Positions 19,989-29,305 are shown, counted from the stretch's first letter. The stretch: DNA of 48,118 bases from a virus (IMGVR_UViG_3300020156_000038:1-48118), one strand, 5' to 3'. A program made the numbers and translations. Notes: generated by a model not told the origin, from the letters alone.

Positions 19989-22106
19989 TCAGAATTTCGC
20001 CTTCTTGCTGGCGGTTGTCTTCATCCCACGCTCGGCGTCGTACGCAGCGCCAAGCTCATTCGGACCCATGTTGTCGTACTTACCTTCGTTGCGGATGGCC
20101 CACAACCGCACCTGCCCTTGCGACGTGCGACAGCCTAGCGTGCCACACGGCCGCTGGAACCCTGCCCTGCGCAGCTCACGTGCCAAGCCGTTGGCCGTGA
20201 CCTTGCCCTTCTCGAGTGGGTCGTACAAGGCCAGCAGGTCCTCGGCACGCCACAACTCGAACTTCAGCACCTGACTGTCCACCCGCAGCACCGTGTCCGG
20301 ATCGTCACGCAACGAGGCAATCCAGCTGGCAAGGTCGCTGCGACCACCGTCGATCATGTCACGCTTGGCTTCAGTAACTGGCGCATGCCCCTTCGGATCG
20401 AAGTCAGACACGTCGAGCGACAGCAGATACGCGAACAGCGCCGGTATACCCGGCCCGATCACGTCGTCCTTGCCCATCCACTTCTCGTAGTTCTTGTAGA
20501 ACTGCACCGGCATGGGGATGCCCTTCACCTCGTGGATGAAGAAGCGTCGGTCGTCGTCTTCGAGGAAGAAGCTGTCCGGGTGGTTGGATGTGAAGTAGTA
20601 GTTGATGCGATCCGGCACCGTGTAGCTAGGCACGTACTTCGGATTCAGTCGCAGCAGCTGTCGCGTGATCATGGACTTGAGCCGGTCAGCGATACCGCGC
20701 TTGTCGCCCGAGGTGATCTCGTCACCCATCACGAACTGCTTGTTCTCCGCCCACTCGTTGTGATTCTCATGGATGTTCTGGTCGCTGATCTCGGTGAAGT
20801 TCTTCCCGTAGATCTTGCCCAGCGTATATCCGATGAGCGACTTGCCCGTGCCGTGTTTGCGGCCCCACACCACCGGCGACGAGTACAGCTTGGTCCCCGG
20901 GTACTGCAGCGGGTATGCACACCACTGCTCGAACCATTTGCGATGCGGATTCTTCGGTCCGAAGATGAAGTCTAGCAGTTCCTTCCATGGCGTGATGTCA
21001 CCCGGCTCCGGGTCACACGACCAGCCTGCCCAGACGTTGAGTTCGTTGCGTCGCGTGATGCGCTCGCCACCCGGCTCATACGTGACGCGTGCCACCTCTG
21101 CACGGTGGGGCCACTTGAGCCATTCCTTTGCTGCGGAGCGCTCGACCATCTTCGTGCCCTTGTCGGACACCTGCTCTTCGTAGTAGATGCGCGTGCTGTA
21201 CGCGTGGTCGGTGAACGCACGCGGACTGATGCGACGCAGGTCTTCCATGTTCAGGATGACACCTGGGTCACGTACGTACACGACTTCCTGGTTCAGCGCA
21301 AACAGTTCCTGCGCGGCACGCCACTCCGCTGCACCGTCCAATAGTTCGCGGAACGCTTCGACGCCTTCGTCGACCAGATAGTCGTCGAGGCCGATCTTCT
21401 TGTTGTCCTTCTCCAGAAAAGGGATGCGCACCACGTAGGGCTGCGCGCCCAATAGAGTTAGCTCGCGCGCGAGAGCGTTCTCTGCCGTCATCACCTGCGG
21501 GTTTGTCACTGCGTCGCTGTCGTAGCAGATGTACACGATGCGATCACGCCATTGAAACTCGTGGAACATCGGCAGCAACGGCATACGCGCGTTGTTCGAC
21601 TTGAAGCACCACACACCACCCAGTCCGATGGTCGGATGCCCCAGCTTGGTAGCGCACGCGGCCTTGAGCTCGCCCTCGGTGATGATTAGCGGTATCTCAG
21701 GGTTCTGCGCAATGCTCCTCCAGTTAGTCCCACCGACAGGTGGTATATAGAGTTCGTTGAGCGAACGCCCCGGCTGTGCGTAGCGCAAGTCCTTCTTGTT
21801 CGTGAGCGCATCGAACCCGGTCTTCGTCGTCTCGAGGTAGCGATAGCGCCAGAACTTTGTTACCTTGCCATCAAGGTCGAAGTACGGAATCAAAAATCCA
21901 GCGTGAAAGCTGGGTAGGTTTTTCAACTGCTGCGCAGCTTCGTCTGCTGTGTGCGCTTTGAACTTGAGTTGCCTCGCGTCGCTCGCGTCAAGTGCTGAGA
22001 GACTCAGCTTCTTCGCCATCGCAGCTGCTACGCCTGCTTGGCTTCCGAATTCACTCACACGCTTCGTGCGACGCAGTCCTTGACCGCGTCCTGTCTTTGT
22101 ACTCAC
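19989..22106 (-). CDS. Primase-helicase: TOPRIM-like (DUF3854) plus SF3 helicase (DUF5906)
   Basis: 705 aa. A TOPRIM-like region has ITEGELKAA with E144 and YICYDSDA with D196/D198, as in DUF3854 primases. The C-terminal ATPase has Walker A GRKHGTGKS (415-423), Walker B FVMGDEI (about 458-464) and the SF3 motif C-like YYFTSNHPD. It would unwind the fork and prime lagging strands, serving the family A polymerase. The C-terminus ends in a short basic tail (KTTASKKAKF). GTG 22106 follows GGGGAG with 7-8 nt spacing. It is the first gene of the minus arm, directly bordering the divergent control region. Confidence 0.88.
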   Translation of the reverse strand: MSTKTGRGQGLRRTKRVSEFGSQAGVAAAMAKKLSLSALDASDARQLKFKAHTADEAAQQLKNLPSFHAGFLIPYFDLDGKVTKFWRYRYLETTKTGFDALTNKKDLRYAQPGRSLNELYIPPVGGTNWRSIAQNPEIPLIITEGELKAACATKLGHPTIGLGGVWCFKSNNARMPLLPMFHEFQWRDRIVYICYDSDAVTNPQVMTAENALARELTLLGAQPYVVRIPFLEKDNKKIGLDDYLVDEGVEAFRELLDGAAEWRAAQELFALNQEVVYVRDPGVILNMEDLRRISPRAFTDHAYSTRIYYEEQVSDKGTKMVERSAAKEWLKWPHRAEVARVTYEPGGERITRRNELNVWAGWSCDPEPGDITPWKELLDFIFGPKNPHRKWFEQWCAYPLQYPGTKLYSSPVVWGRKHGTGKSLIGYTLGKIYGKNFTEISDQNIHENHNEWAENKQFVMGDEITSGDKRGIADRLKSMITRQLLRLNPKYVPSYTVPDRINYYFTSNHPDSFFLEDDDRRFFIHEVKGIPMPVQFYKNYEKWMGKDDVIGPGIPALFAYLLSLDVSDFDPKGHAPVTEAKRDMIDGGRSDLASWIASLRDDPDTVLRVDSQVLKFELWRAEDLLALYDPLEKGKVTANGLARELRRAGFQRPCGTLGCRTSQGQVRLWAIRNEGKYDNMGPNELGAAYDAERGMKTTASKKAKF

Positions 22107-22131
22107 TAGGTAACTCCCCTATTGTTTAAGG

Positions 22132-22227
22132 GCGCGCCGGGTGAGCAAACGGTGGTCCAAGCCGCTCGCCGCCGCGCCGTTCAGCGCGGACAACCAATCG
22201 GGAGAGTGGCGCGGCCACCCGGCGCGC
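22132..22227. repeat. 12-bp inverted repeat flanking a palindrome-rich loop
   Basis: GCGCGCCGGGTG (22132-22143) is the exact reverse complement of CACCCGGCGCGC (22216-22227). The 72 nt between contain further GC-rich dyads (for example around GCCGCGCC and GCGCGG). The structure could form a large cruciform or RNA hairpin just upstream of the primase-helicase start. Confidence 0.7.
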
Positions 22228-22277
22228 TTGGTGTCATTGTCACACGTGCCCAATTATTTTGACAAGTGAAGGGCTGT

Positions 22278-22300
22278 AAACCCTAGCAGCGACAGGGTTT
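22278..22300. repeat. 7-bp hairpin followed by T-rich DNA
   Basis: AAACCCT (22278-22284) pairs with AGGGTTT (22294-22300) around a 9-nt loop, followed by TTGCCTCTTT. It might be a weak plus-strand terminator or a protein-binding dyad at the edge of the AT-rich segment. Confidence 0.4.
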
Positions 22301-22482
22301 TGCCTCTTTGGCGGGGTAGACAGGCCGGTTTGCAATTCGGTGTCTCCTAACTCCTGCTAAACAATAACCTATTTATTTAACTTTTTATTTCTTTTGAAAT
22401 TGAAAAAATAGAAAACAAAGCAAAACAAAAGTCCGTAAGACACTCGCGAGCATAGGATTTGAGTCTGTTTTGCATTGTTGTT

Positions 22483-22517
22483 TTGAGCTGGTTTGCATTT
22501 GCATAAAATGAGCTCAA
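22483..22517 (+). promoter_or_regulatory. Candidate plus-strand promoter with overlapping operator dyad
   Basis: TTGAGCT (22483-22489) and AGCTCAA (22511-22517) form a perfect 7-bp inverted repeat around TAAAAT (22504-22509), a reasonable -10 box; TTGAGC or TTTGAG 15-16 nt upstream could be the -35. This would drive the packaging/structural arm with a leader of about 170 nt before terS, and a dimeric regulator could bind the dyad. Confidence 0.45.
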
Positions 22518-22573
22518 TATGACTGTTTTCATAGGGTTTGCGCTCGTTTTCGCCTGCAAAACAGGAGGAAATC

Positions 22574-22591
22574 GTGTACTGTTCCCGCTAG
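22574..22591 (+). CDS. Possible five-codon leader ORF
   Basis: AGGAGG (22563-22568) is placed 5 nt before a GTG that opens a frame of only five codons (M-Y-C-S-R, stop TAG). A perfect Shine-Dalgarno is unlikely at random in this AT-rich leader. It could act as a leader peptide or ribosome-loading site upstream of terS. Very tentative. Confidence 0.25.
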   Translation: MYCSR

Positions 22592-22687
22592 AAGGCCGCA
22601 GACTACTCGCCGCGCCACGTGGCTGAGTCGCATGCGTCCGCCACAGAGGGCCTCCATCACTGAATACGAAGACACTGAGGATCAACG

Positions 22688-23272
22688 ATGGCTGGTAGGC
22701 CGATCACACGAGCGAAGAAGCAGGTTGCTGACGCCCGACGTAAAGAGCGCGAAGCCAACGGTGGTAAGCGAATCGTCCGGAATCCCACTCCTCCCAAGAA
22801 GCGCGAAGCAAAGAAGCAAGCCGCAGCCGACGCAGCTGCGAAGGGCGAAGCCACCGACTTCGCCGGATTCACTCGCACCGTGTGGCAAGAGTTCATGAGC
22901 GAATACATGCGCACCGGTCGCCAGGACCTGGCCTGCAAGAAGTCAGGCATTCCCCGCCAGACGGTATACAAGCGCACCCGCCAGGACGCAGAGTTCGGCA
23001 AGCTCATGGAAGAAGCGCGTGAAATCTGCATGAGCAGTCTCGAGGACGCCGCCATTCGCCGCGCGCGGGATGGGTGGCTCGAACCGCAGTACTTCAAGGG
23101 CGAACTTCAGGGCTACGTACGCAAGTACAGCGACAGCCTGCTCCAGTTCATGCTCATCCACGGCAAGCCGGACAAGTACCGTCCCAAGAAGGAGGTCGAG
23201 CTCTCCTCCAATCCGCTCGCCTCGCCGCCGACGATCAACCTCACCCTCAACCGTCCCACGAAGAAGGGCTGA
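22688..23272 (+). CDS. terS: Terminase small subunit
   Basis: 194 aa, directly upstream of the large terminase. A basic N-terminus (ITRAKKQVADARRKEREANGG) is followed by a helix-turn-helix-like segment (DLACKKSGIPRQTVYKRTRQD, about 79-99), as in TerS proteins that recognise the packaging site. The C-terminus (LTLNRPTKKG) is short and flexible. ATG 22688 has GAGG 8 nt upstream. It would bind phage DNA near its own gene and deliver it to TerL. Confidence 0.82.
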   Translation: MAGRPITRAKKQVADARRKEREANGGKRIVRNPTPPKKREAKKQAAADAAAKGEATDFAGFTRTVWQEFMSEYMRTGRQDLACKKSGIPRQTVYKRTRQDAEFGKLMEEAREICMSSLEDAAIRRARDGWLEPQYFKGELQGYVRKYSDSLLQFMLIHGKPDKYRPKKEVELSSNPLASPPTINLTLNRPTKKG

Positions 23273-23275
23273 CCT

Positions 23276-24757
23276 ATGTTCACCGAGGGCAGCTTCGATG
23301 AGTCGTCTAGTGACGGCGTACTCAACATAGAGCTTCATGAGCAACAGACCGTAGCGTACGACAGCCACGGCACTGAGGTTCTGTACGGCGGCGCGGCCGG
23401 TGGTGGGAAGTCCCATCTGGAACGCTGCGCTGCCATTCTGTGGTGCCTCCAGATTCCAGGACTGCAGGTCTACATCTTCCGTCGTGAGTTCCCTGACCTC
23501 TACAAGAATCACATGGAGGGGCCAAGTGGCTTCCCTTCACTGCTCGCGCCGCTGGTCAACTCCGGCCATGTGAAGATCAACTACTCGGCCAACCAGATCA
23601 AGTTCTACAACGGCAGCAAGATTCACCTCTGCCATTGCAAGCATGAGAAGGACGTGTACGGCTACCAAGGTGCCGAAATCCACGTACTGATCATCGACGA
23701 GCTCACTCACTTCACCGAGCCGATGTATCGCTACCTGCGCGGTCGTGTGCGCATGGCGGGCATCAAGCTGCCGGAGTGGGCGCAGGACCTGTTCCCTCGG
23801 ATTCTGTGCGGTACCAACCCCGGTGGCGTCGGTCACAATTGGGTGAAGCAAACTTGGGTCGACATGCTCAAGCCGCTCGAAGTCCGGCAGATGGACGACG
23901 ACGAAGGCGGATTCCGTCGCCAGTACATTCCTGCCAGGATGACCGACAACCCGACGCTGCTCCGTGACGACCCGAAGTACCTGCAACGACTCGAAGGTCT
24001 GGGCAACCCCGCGCTCATCAAGGCGATGCGCGACGGTGACTGGAACATCGTAGCCGGTGGTGCGCTCGATGACGTATGGGATGCAGAGCGCGTCGTGCTG
24101 CCGAGGTTCCGAGTACCGAAGGGCTGGCGCGTCGATCGTTCGTTCGACTGGGGCAGCGCGCGGCCATTCGCCTGCATCTGGTGGGCCGAGGCCGATGGCA
24201 CCGAGGCGACGTTGCCCGACGGACGTAAGTTCTGCCCACCGAAAGGCTCGCTCATCGCTATCCAGGAATGGTACGGCGCGAAGAAGGCGAACGAAGGGCT
24301 GAAGATGCCAGCCAAGGCCGTCGGTCGCGGCATCGTGGACATGGACACGTCGCTACAGACAGGCTCATGGATCGCTCGACCTGTCCGCCCAGGTCCTGCG
24401 GACAACGCCATCGCCGACGTGCAGAACCCCGGCACGCCTACCATCGCAGACGACATGGGCAAGGCGGGCTGTCGCTGGGAGCGCAGTGACAAGTCGCCCG
24501 GTTCACGCAAGAACGGTCTCGAACTGCTGCGCACTCGGCTCAGCGAAACCAAGAAGGACTACCCCGAGGGACCGGCGTTCTACATCATGGATCACTGCCG
24601 CAACCTGATCAACCATCTACCCGTACTACCCCGCGATGTGAAGAACCCCGAGGACGTGGACTCCTCGTCCGAAGACCACGATTACGACGCAACACGTTAC
24701 CGAGTACTGAAGGGCAGCGGTGCTGCTGAAGCTCTCGAAATCAACCTACCACGCTGA
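23276..24757 (+). CDS. terL: Terminase large subunit
   Basis: 493 aa. Walker A GGAAGGGKS (38-46), Walker B VLIIDE (137-142), coupling motif CGTNPGG (178-184) and RNase H-like nuclease motifs beginning RSFDWGS (D291), with later acidic residues in MDHCRN and DHDYDATRY. This ATPase-nuclease cuts concatemeric DNA and pumps it into the prohead through the portal. ATG lies 4 nt after the terS stop; AAGG lies 8 nt upstream. Confidence 0.96.
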   Translation: MFTEGSFDESSSDGVLNIELHEQQTVAYDSHGTEVLYGGAAGGGKSHLERCAAILWCLQIPGLQVYIFRREFPDLYKNHMEGPSGFPSLLAPLVNSGHVKINYSANQIKFYNGSKIHLCHCKHEKDVYGYQGAEIHVLIIDELTHFTEPMYRYLRGRVRMAGIKLPEWAQDLFPRILCGTNPGGVGHNWVKQTWVDMLKPLEVRQMDDDEGGFRRQYIPARMTDNPTLLRDDPKYLQRLEGLGNPALIKAMRDGDWNIVAGGALDDVWDAERVVLPRFRVPKGWRVDRSFDWGSARPFACIWWAEADGTEATLPDGRKFCPPKGSLIAIQEWYGAKKANEGLKMPAKAVGRGIVDMDTSLQTGSWIARPVRPGPADNAIADVQNPGTPTIADDMGKAGCRWERSDKSPGSRKNGLELLRTRLSETKKDYPEGPAFYIMDHCRNLINHLPVLPRDVKNPEDVDSSSEDHDYDATRYRVLKGSGAAEALEINLPR

Positions 24758-24767
24758 GGACTTTACT

Positions 24768-26330
24768 ATGCCGCGCCAAGTCACCAACACACCGACCGGT
24801 CCGACCTCTCGTCGCAACGCCGAGGCCATGCCGCCCAACGTCAGTTACGTGCTGCCCGAAGTGGAAGCGATGCTGCCCAAGTGGCAGATGATCACCGACT
24901 GCATCGCAGGCCAGGAGGCAGTCAAGAAGGCAGGCACCAAGTACCTGCCAAAGCCGAATGCTGCGGACACGTCACCTGAGAATGAAGCGCGTTACACTGC
25001 GTATGTCACGCGCGCTGTGTTCTACAACGTCACGGCCAACACGCTCAGCGGCTTGGTCGGTCAGGTGTTCAACTCCGACCCGGTGACCGAGTACCCAAAG
25101 GAGCTCGAACCGTTGTGGTACGACTGCAACGGACGCGGCGTGACACTGATCCAGCAGGCCAAGAAGACGCTGACGTCTACGCTGGCCTTCGGTCGGTGTG
25201 CGCTGCTGGTGGACTTCCCCAAGGGCGCGGTCGACCTGGATGGCAATCCGCGTGCGTTCACCCGCCAGGAAGTAATGGACGGCTTGGCACGCCCGACCAT
25301 TCAGTACTACGGCCCCACCGACATCATCAACTGGCGCTACGAGCAGAAGGGCGCAGTGTCGGTGCTGTCGCTGGTTGTGCTGGTCGAGGACTACATCATC
25401 AAGGACGACGGCTTCGAAATCCAGCGTGGTACGCAGTGCCGCGTGCTCCGTCTGCGCGATGGCATGTACGAAATGGAGGTGTGGCAGCGCACCGACGAAA
25501 AGCAGGAGGGTCCGTACTACTTGATCGGCACCTTCCAGCCGCGTGACAGCAAGGGTCAGCGCTTCGGCTACATCCCGTTCTATTTCATCGGTTCGCAGAA
25601 CAACGATGCGCAGATCGACAAGCCGCCGATGTACGACATCGCCAACCTGAACATCGGCCACTACCGCAACAGTGCCGACTACGAAGACTCGGTGTACATG
25701 GTCGGGCAGCCCACTCCGTACTTCGCCGGTCTGACGCAGACGTGGGTCGATGAAGTACTGAAAGGCACCATCCAGCTGGGCAGCCGTGGCGCAGTGCCAC
25801 TGCCCGAAGGCGGCAGCGCCGGTCTGATCCAGGCCGAAGAGAACTCCATGGTCAAGGAAGCGATGGACCAGAAGGAACGACAGATGGTGGCGCTGGGTGC
25901 GCAGCTCGTTCAGGACAAGCAGGTGCAGCGCACGCTGGGCGAAGCCAAGATGGAAGCCACGGTCATCGCCAGCACGCTCACCTCCTGCGCTCGCAACGTA
26001 TCACAGGCGTTCGAGTCAGCGCTTCTGGCTGCGGCGTCGTTCAGCGGTGCCCAGATCGACGCCGACAAGCTGAAGTTCCAGCTGTCGACGGACTTCGCCA
26101 TCGCCAAGCTGTCGCCCGAGGATCGGCAGCAGCTGATCGCCGAGTTCCAGGGTGGTCTCGTCTCCTTCACCGAAGCTCGTGCGCAGCTGCGTCAGTCGGG
26201 CATTGCCACGTTGGACGACGAAGTGGCGCGCACCGAGATCGAGAAGGACATGGAATCGGCCGTGGATCTGGACAAGACGATCACCGAAGAAACCGACCCG
26301 AACGCTGACCCGGACAACAGCCAGGAGTAA
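24768..26330 (+). CDS. Portal protein (DUF4055-like)
   Basis: 520 aa. The order after terL, length and sequence features (YTAYVTRAVFYNVTANTLSGLVGQVF near the start, YYGPTDIINWRYE and GYIPFYFIGSQN in the core, long helices with QKERQMVALGAQ near the end) match the DUF4055 portal group. It would form the dodecameric ring at the capsid vertex. ATG 24768 follows GAGGA and is 11 nt after terL; the longer frame overlapping terL lacks a good ribosome-binding site. Confidence 0.88.
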   Translation: MPRQVTNTPTGPTSRRNAEAMPPNVSYVLPEVEAMLPKWQMITDCIAGQEAVKKAGTKYLPKPNAADTSPENEARYTAYVTRAVFYNVTANTLSGLVGQVFNSDPVTEYPKELEPLWYDCNGRGVTLIQQAKKTLTSTLAFGRCALLVDFPKGAVDLDGNPRAFTRQEVMDGLARPTIQYYGPTDIINWRYEQKGAVSVLSLVVLVEDYIIKDDGFEIQRGTQCRVLRLRDGMYEMEVWQRTDEKQEGPYYLIGTFQPRDSKGQRFGYIPFYFIGSQNNDAQIDKPPMYDIANLNIGHYRNSADYEDSVYMVGQPTPYFAGLTQTWVDEVLKGTIQLGSRGAVPLPEGGSAGLIQAEENSMVKEAMDQKERQMVALGAQLVQDKQVQRTLGEAKMEATVIASTLTSCARNVSQAFESALLAAASFSGAQIDADKLKFQLSTDFAIAKLSPEDRQQLIAEFQGGLVSFTEARAQLRQSGIATLDDEVARTEIEKDMESAVDLDKTITEETDPNADPDNSQE

Positions 26331-26336
26331 TGCCAC

Positions 26337-27407
26337 ATGGCACGCCTGACCAAAGAGGGACAGCTGCTGCACGACGTGACGGTGCGCTTCCAGGTCTATC
26401 TGGAGCGACTGAAGGCGGGTGAGGTCAAGCGCATGGACGCCACGATCCGACAGATGGACGTGGCGATCCGTCGTGCGCTCGAAGGTGTCGGCAACGCACC
26501 ATCACGCGCCAAGCTGGATCGCATGCTAGTGCAGATGCGCAAGCGGCTGGTGGACATCACTGATAAGAATGCGGAGGCTTACCTCAAGACGCTGCGTAAG
26601 TTCAGTGAATATTCGCTGGAGTTCCACACCAGTACGATCGAGCTCGTGTTGCCCACCAGTGCTCCGGGCTTGGCCGCTACGTCCACGGCTGCGGCGTGGT
26701 CTGGCGTGTTGGCGTCGCCCATCCAGGCTACCGGCACGCTGCTGGAGGACTTCGTCGACAGTTGGGGCAGCCGAGCGATTCAGCGCGTTGAGGGTGCGAT
26801 CCGTACCGGCTTCGCACAGGGCAAGACGGTCGACGACATCGTGCGGATGATTCGCGGTACCAAGGCGAACAACTTCCGTGATGGCATCCTCGGTGGCGTC
26901 ACCAAGCGCGAGGCTTCGGCCATGGTGCGTACCGCTCTGCAGCACGTGAACAACGCGGCGCAGCAGATGGTGTACGAAGACAACAGCAACATCATCGAGG
27001 GATACATCTGGATCAGCACGCTCGACAGCCGCACCAGTCAGCAGTGCCGGTCGCTCGATGGTCGTGTGTTCAAGCTGGGAAAGGGACCGGTGCCGCCGAT
27101 CCACGTCAACTGTCGCAGCAGCACCATTCCCAAGGTGAAGGGCGTGGACCTACTCAGCGAGACAACGCGCGCCAGCAAGGACGGACAGGTACCCGCGACA
27201 CAGACGTACTACGAATGGCTGAAGACGCAACCGGCATCATTCCAGGACGACGCGCTGGGCGCAACGCGAGCGCAGCTGTTCCGCAATGGAGGTCTGAGTG
27301 CTGAGGAGTTCAGCAAACTCAGCCTTGATAAGAACTTCCAGCCTCTCACACTCGAAGAGATGAGGCAGAAGAACCCCAGCGCGTTCAAGCGTGCCGGGAT
27401 CGAGTAA
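26337..27407 (+). CDS. Head morphogenesis protein, SPP1 gp7/MuF type
   Basis: 356 aa. The MuF domain is clear at about 220-265: GYIWISTLDSRTSQQCRSLDG, then GPVPPIHVNCRS with the typical Cys/His residues (DxRT...C...H.NCR). MuF proteins ride inside the head near the portal and are often ejected with the DNA. The N-terminal half is helical and interacts with portal in relatives. AGGAG overlaps the portal stop; ATG is 7 nt downstream. Confidence 0.92.
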   Translation: MARLTKEGQLLHDVTVRFQVYLERLKAGEVKRMDATIRQMDVAIRRALEGVGNAPSRAKLDRMLVQMRKRLVDITDKNAEAYLKTLRKFSEYSLEFHTSTIELVLPTSAPGLAATSTAAAWSGVLASPIQATGTLLEDFVDSWGSRAIQRVEGAIRTGFAQGKTVDDIVRMIRGTKANNFRDGILGGVTKREASAMVRTALQHVNNAAQQMVYEDNSNIIEGYIWISTLDSRTSQQCRSLDGRVFKLGKGPVPPIHVNCRSSTIPKVKGVDLLSETTRASKDGQVPATQTYYEWLKTQPASFQDDALGATRAQLFRNGGLSAEEFSKLSLDKNFQPLTLEEMRQKNPSAFKRAGIE

Positions 27408-27447
27408 TACCACCGCGTAACAACCCACAACAGAGGATACAACGATC

Positions 27448-28194
27448 ATGGCACTCAAGTCCGTACGCGACAATCTCGACGGTCTCTCCGAAGACGTCAA
27501 GAAGGAATACACCGAGAAGGATGGCAAGTTCTATCTCGACATCGAAGGCGTCGATGAGCACCCGGCGGTCGGTGCCTTGAAGCGCGCCAAGGATCACGAG
27601 AAGACCCTTCGCCAGACGGCGGAAACCAAGCTGCGTGAAACCGAGGACAAGCTCACCGAGAAGGAAACCGAGATCGAAGGTCTCCGTTCCGGTGCCGTGC
27701 CGAAGACCGACTTCGAAGCGCTGAAGAAGTCGTACGATGACAAGCTGAAGGCGAAGGAAGACGAGTTCAACGGCAAGTACAACAAGCTGAACACCCTCGT
27801 CGAGAAGCACATGCTGGATGGCAAGGCTCTGGAATTGGCCACCGAAATCAGCACCGTGCCTGCCCTGATGGTGCCCCACGTGCGGAGCCGTTTGAAGCTG
27901 GAAGAGGTCGACGGCGAACTCACCATTCAGGTGCTGGGTTCGGACGGCAAGCCTAGCGCTCATAGCCTGGACGATCTGCGCAAGGAGCTCTTGTCAAATA
28001 AAAATTTTGCGCCCATCCTTATTGGCAGCAAGGCCTCCGGTGGCGGTGCCAACGGTGGGTCGGGTGGAGGCGGTGCCTCGAAGAAGCTCAGTGAGATGAA
28101 CGAAGCTGAGCGGATTGCATTTGCGAAGGAGAATCCGGAAGGTTTCCGGGCAGCCGTCGCAGAAGCACAGAAGGCAGCCGCAAGCAACTACTGA
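27448..28194 (+). CDS. Capsid scaffolding protein
   Basis: 248 aa, immediately before the capsid gene. A long, highly charged coiled-coil region (about 45-130; repeated KLRETEDKLTEKETEIEGL-type heptads) is followed by a small domain and a glycine-rich linker (SGGGANGGSGGGG), then a C-terminal helical KENPEGFRAAVAEAQ segment like those that bind capsid subunits in other phages. No protease motif is seen, so scaffold exit without cleavage, or use of a host protease, is likely. Confidence 0.85.
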   Translation: MALKSVRDNLDGLSEDVKKEYTEKDGKFYLDIEGVDEHPAVGALKRAKDHEKTLRQTAETKLRETEDKLTEKETEIEGLRSGAVPKTDFEALKKSYDDKLKAKEDEFNGKYNKLNTLVEKHMLDGKALELATEISTVPALMVPHVRSRLKLEEVDGELTIQVLGSDGKPSAHSLDDLRKELLSNKNFAPILIGSKASGGGANGGSGGGGASKKLSEMNEAERIAFAKENPEGFRAAVAEAQKAAASNY

Positions 28195-28207
28195 TTTGCC
28201 CGCAGCA

Positions 28208-28238
28208 CAGGGCAGGTTGGAGTTGTCCTCCTGCCCTG
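28208..28238 (+). terminator. Intergenic hairpin between scaffold and capsid genes
   Basis: A perfect 9-bp stem CAGGGCAGG / CCTGCCCTG encloses a 13-nt loop; the following sequence (ATTCCC) has no U-run. It may be a weak attenuator, an RNase-protecting element raising capsid mRNA stability, or a processing site. Confidence 0.5.
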
Positions 28239-28279
28239 ATTCCCACTTACATACCGCCATTCACTGAGGAGACCTTCAA

Positions 28280-29296
28280 ATGGCCAATACCGAACTTTCC
28301 GACATCTTCGTGCCGGAAGTATTCGCCTCGTACCAGGTGAACGATTCCGTCGAGAAGACGGCCTTCGTCGAATCCGGTGTCATCACGCTCAATCCCGAAC
28401 TGGACGCACGCGCCAACTCGGGTGGCTTCCTGACCACCGTCCCGCACTGGAACGATCTCGACGCTTCCATCGAGCCGAACTACAGCAACACCACCTACAC
28501 CGACATCGCCGAGCCGCAGAAGATCAACGCGGGCGAGGTCGTGGCGCGCATCGCCTACCTGAACGAAGGCTTCAGCTCGTCCGATCTGAACAAGGAACTC
28601 GCCGGCTCCGATCCGATGCAGCGCATCGCGAACCGGGTCGACAGCTACTGGCAGCGCCAGTTCCAGCGTCGTGTCCTGTCGGTGGCCATCGGCCTGTACA
28701 ACGACAACGTGGCTGCCAACGGCGGCGACATGACCGTGGACGTGTCGTCCACCACGCCGGGTACGATCACCGACGCCAACCGATTCAACGCTTCCAGCTT
28801 CATCGACGCCCAGTACACGCTCGGCGATCGCGGTGGTGTGCTGGCGGTGCTGGCGGTGCACTCGATGGTCTACAAGAAGATGATCAAGGACCAGCTGATC
28901 GACTTCATCCGCGACGCCGACGGCAAGCTCCTGTACGCCACGTACATGGGCGTCCGTGTCGAAGTGGACGATGGCATGCCGACCTTCGGCGTGGGCGTGG
29001 ACCGCAAGTACCTTTCCATCCTGTTCGGTGTCGGTGCCATGGGCTACGGCCGTGGTACGCCGCGCCGCCCGGCCGAGGTGCAGCGTTACCCCGAGCGTGC
29101 CAACGGTGGTGGCGTCGAGGTGCTGTGGAGCCGCAAGACCTGGCTGATCCATCCGGCGGGCTTCAGCTTCCTGTCCGCCACGATCACCGGTCCCGGTCTG
29201 TCCCCGACCTGGGCCGATCTGCAGCTGGCCACGAACTGGGAGCGTGAACTCGATCGGAAGAAGATTCCGATGGCGTTCTACGTCACCAACGCCTGA
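28280..29296 (+). CDS. Major capsid protein
   Basis: 338 aa, placed after scaffold and before head-completion genes. The N-terminus MANTELSDIFVPEVFASY and segments such as ITDANRFNASSFIDAQYTLGD and LLYATYMGVRVEVDDGM match the phage coat group often annotated 'major capsid protein' beside DUF4055 portals. It should adopt the HK97 fold. Strong ribosome-binding site GAGGAG and highly biased codon use (nearly all C/G at third positions) fit a very abundant protein. A UUCG-loop terminator follows. Confidence 0.9.
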   Translation: MANTELSDIFVPEVFASYQVNDSVEKTAFVESGVITLNPELDARANSGGFLTTVPHWNDLDASIEPNYSNTTYTDIAEPQKINAGEVVARIAYLNEGFSSSDLNKELAGSDPMQRIANRVDSYWQRQFQRRVLSVAIGLYNDNVAANGGDMTVDVSSTTPGTITDANRFNASSFIDAQYTLGDRGGVLAVLAVHSMVYKKMIKDQLIDFIRDADGKLLYATYMGVRVEVDDGMPTFGVGVDRKYLSILFGVGAMGYGRGTPRRPAEVQRYPERANGGGVEVLWSRKTWLIHPAGFSFLSATITGPGLSPTWADLQLATNWERELDRKKIPMAFYVTNA

Positions 29297-29305
29297 TCGA
29301 GCGAG

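Larger units (their letters stand above)
22107..22687. other. Divergent non-coding control region; candidate replication origin
   Basis: No credible gene occupies this 581-bp gap between the two arms. The left third is GC-rich and palindromic. The middle and right thirds (about 22340-22560) are strongly AT-rich compared with the rest of the genome and full of TTTGCAT-like and A-tract sequences. On the minus strand TTGTCA, then 18 nt, then GACAAT (22241-22265) is a weak promoter candidate for the primase arm. Position, AT content and dyads fit a combined origin and divergent promoter region; a packaging site near terS is also possible. Confidence 0.5.

Noticed and set aside
22305-22345. tRNA-like T-arm (CCGG-TTTGCAAT-TCGG)
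   Set aside because: No acceptor stem, anticodon arm or CCA can be built around it. I saw no convincing tRNA in the window.
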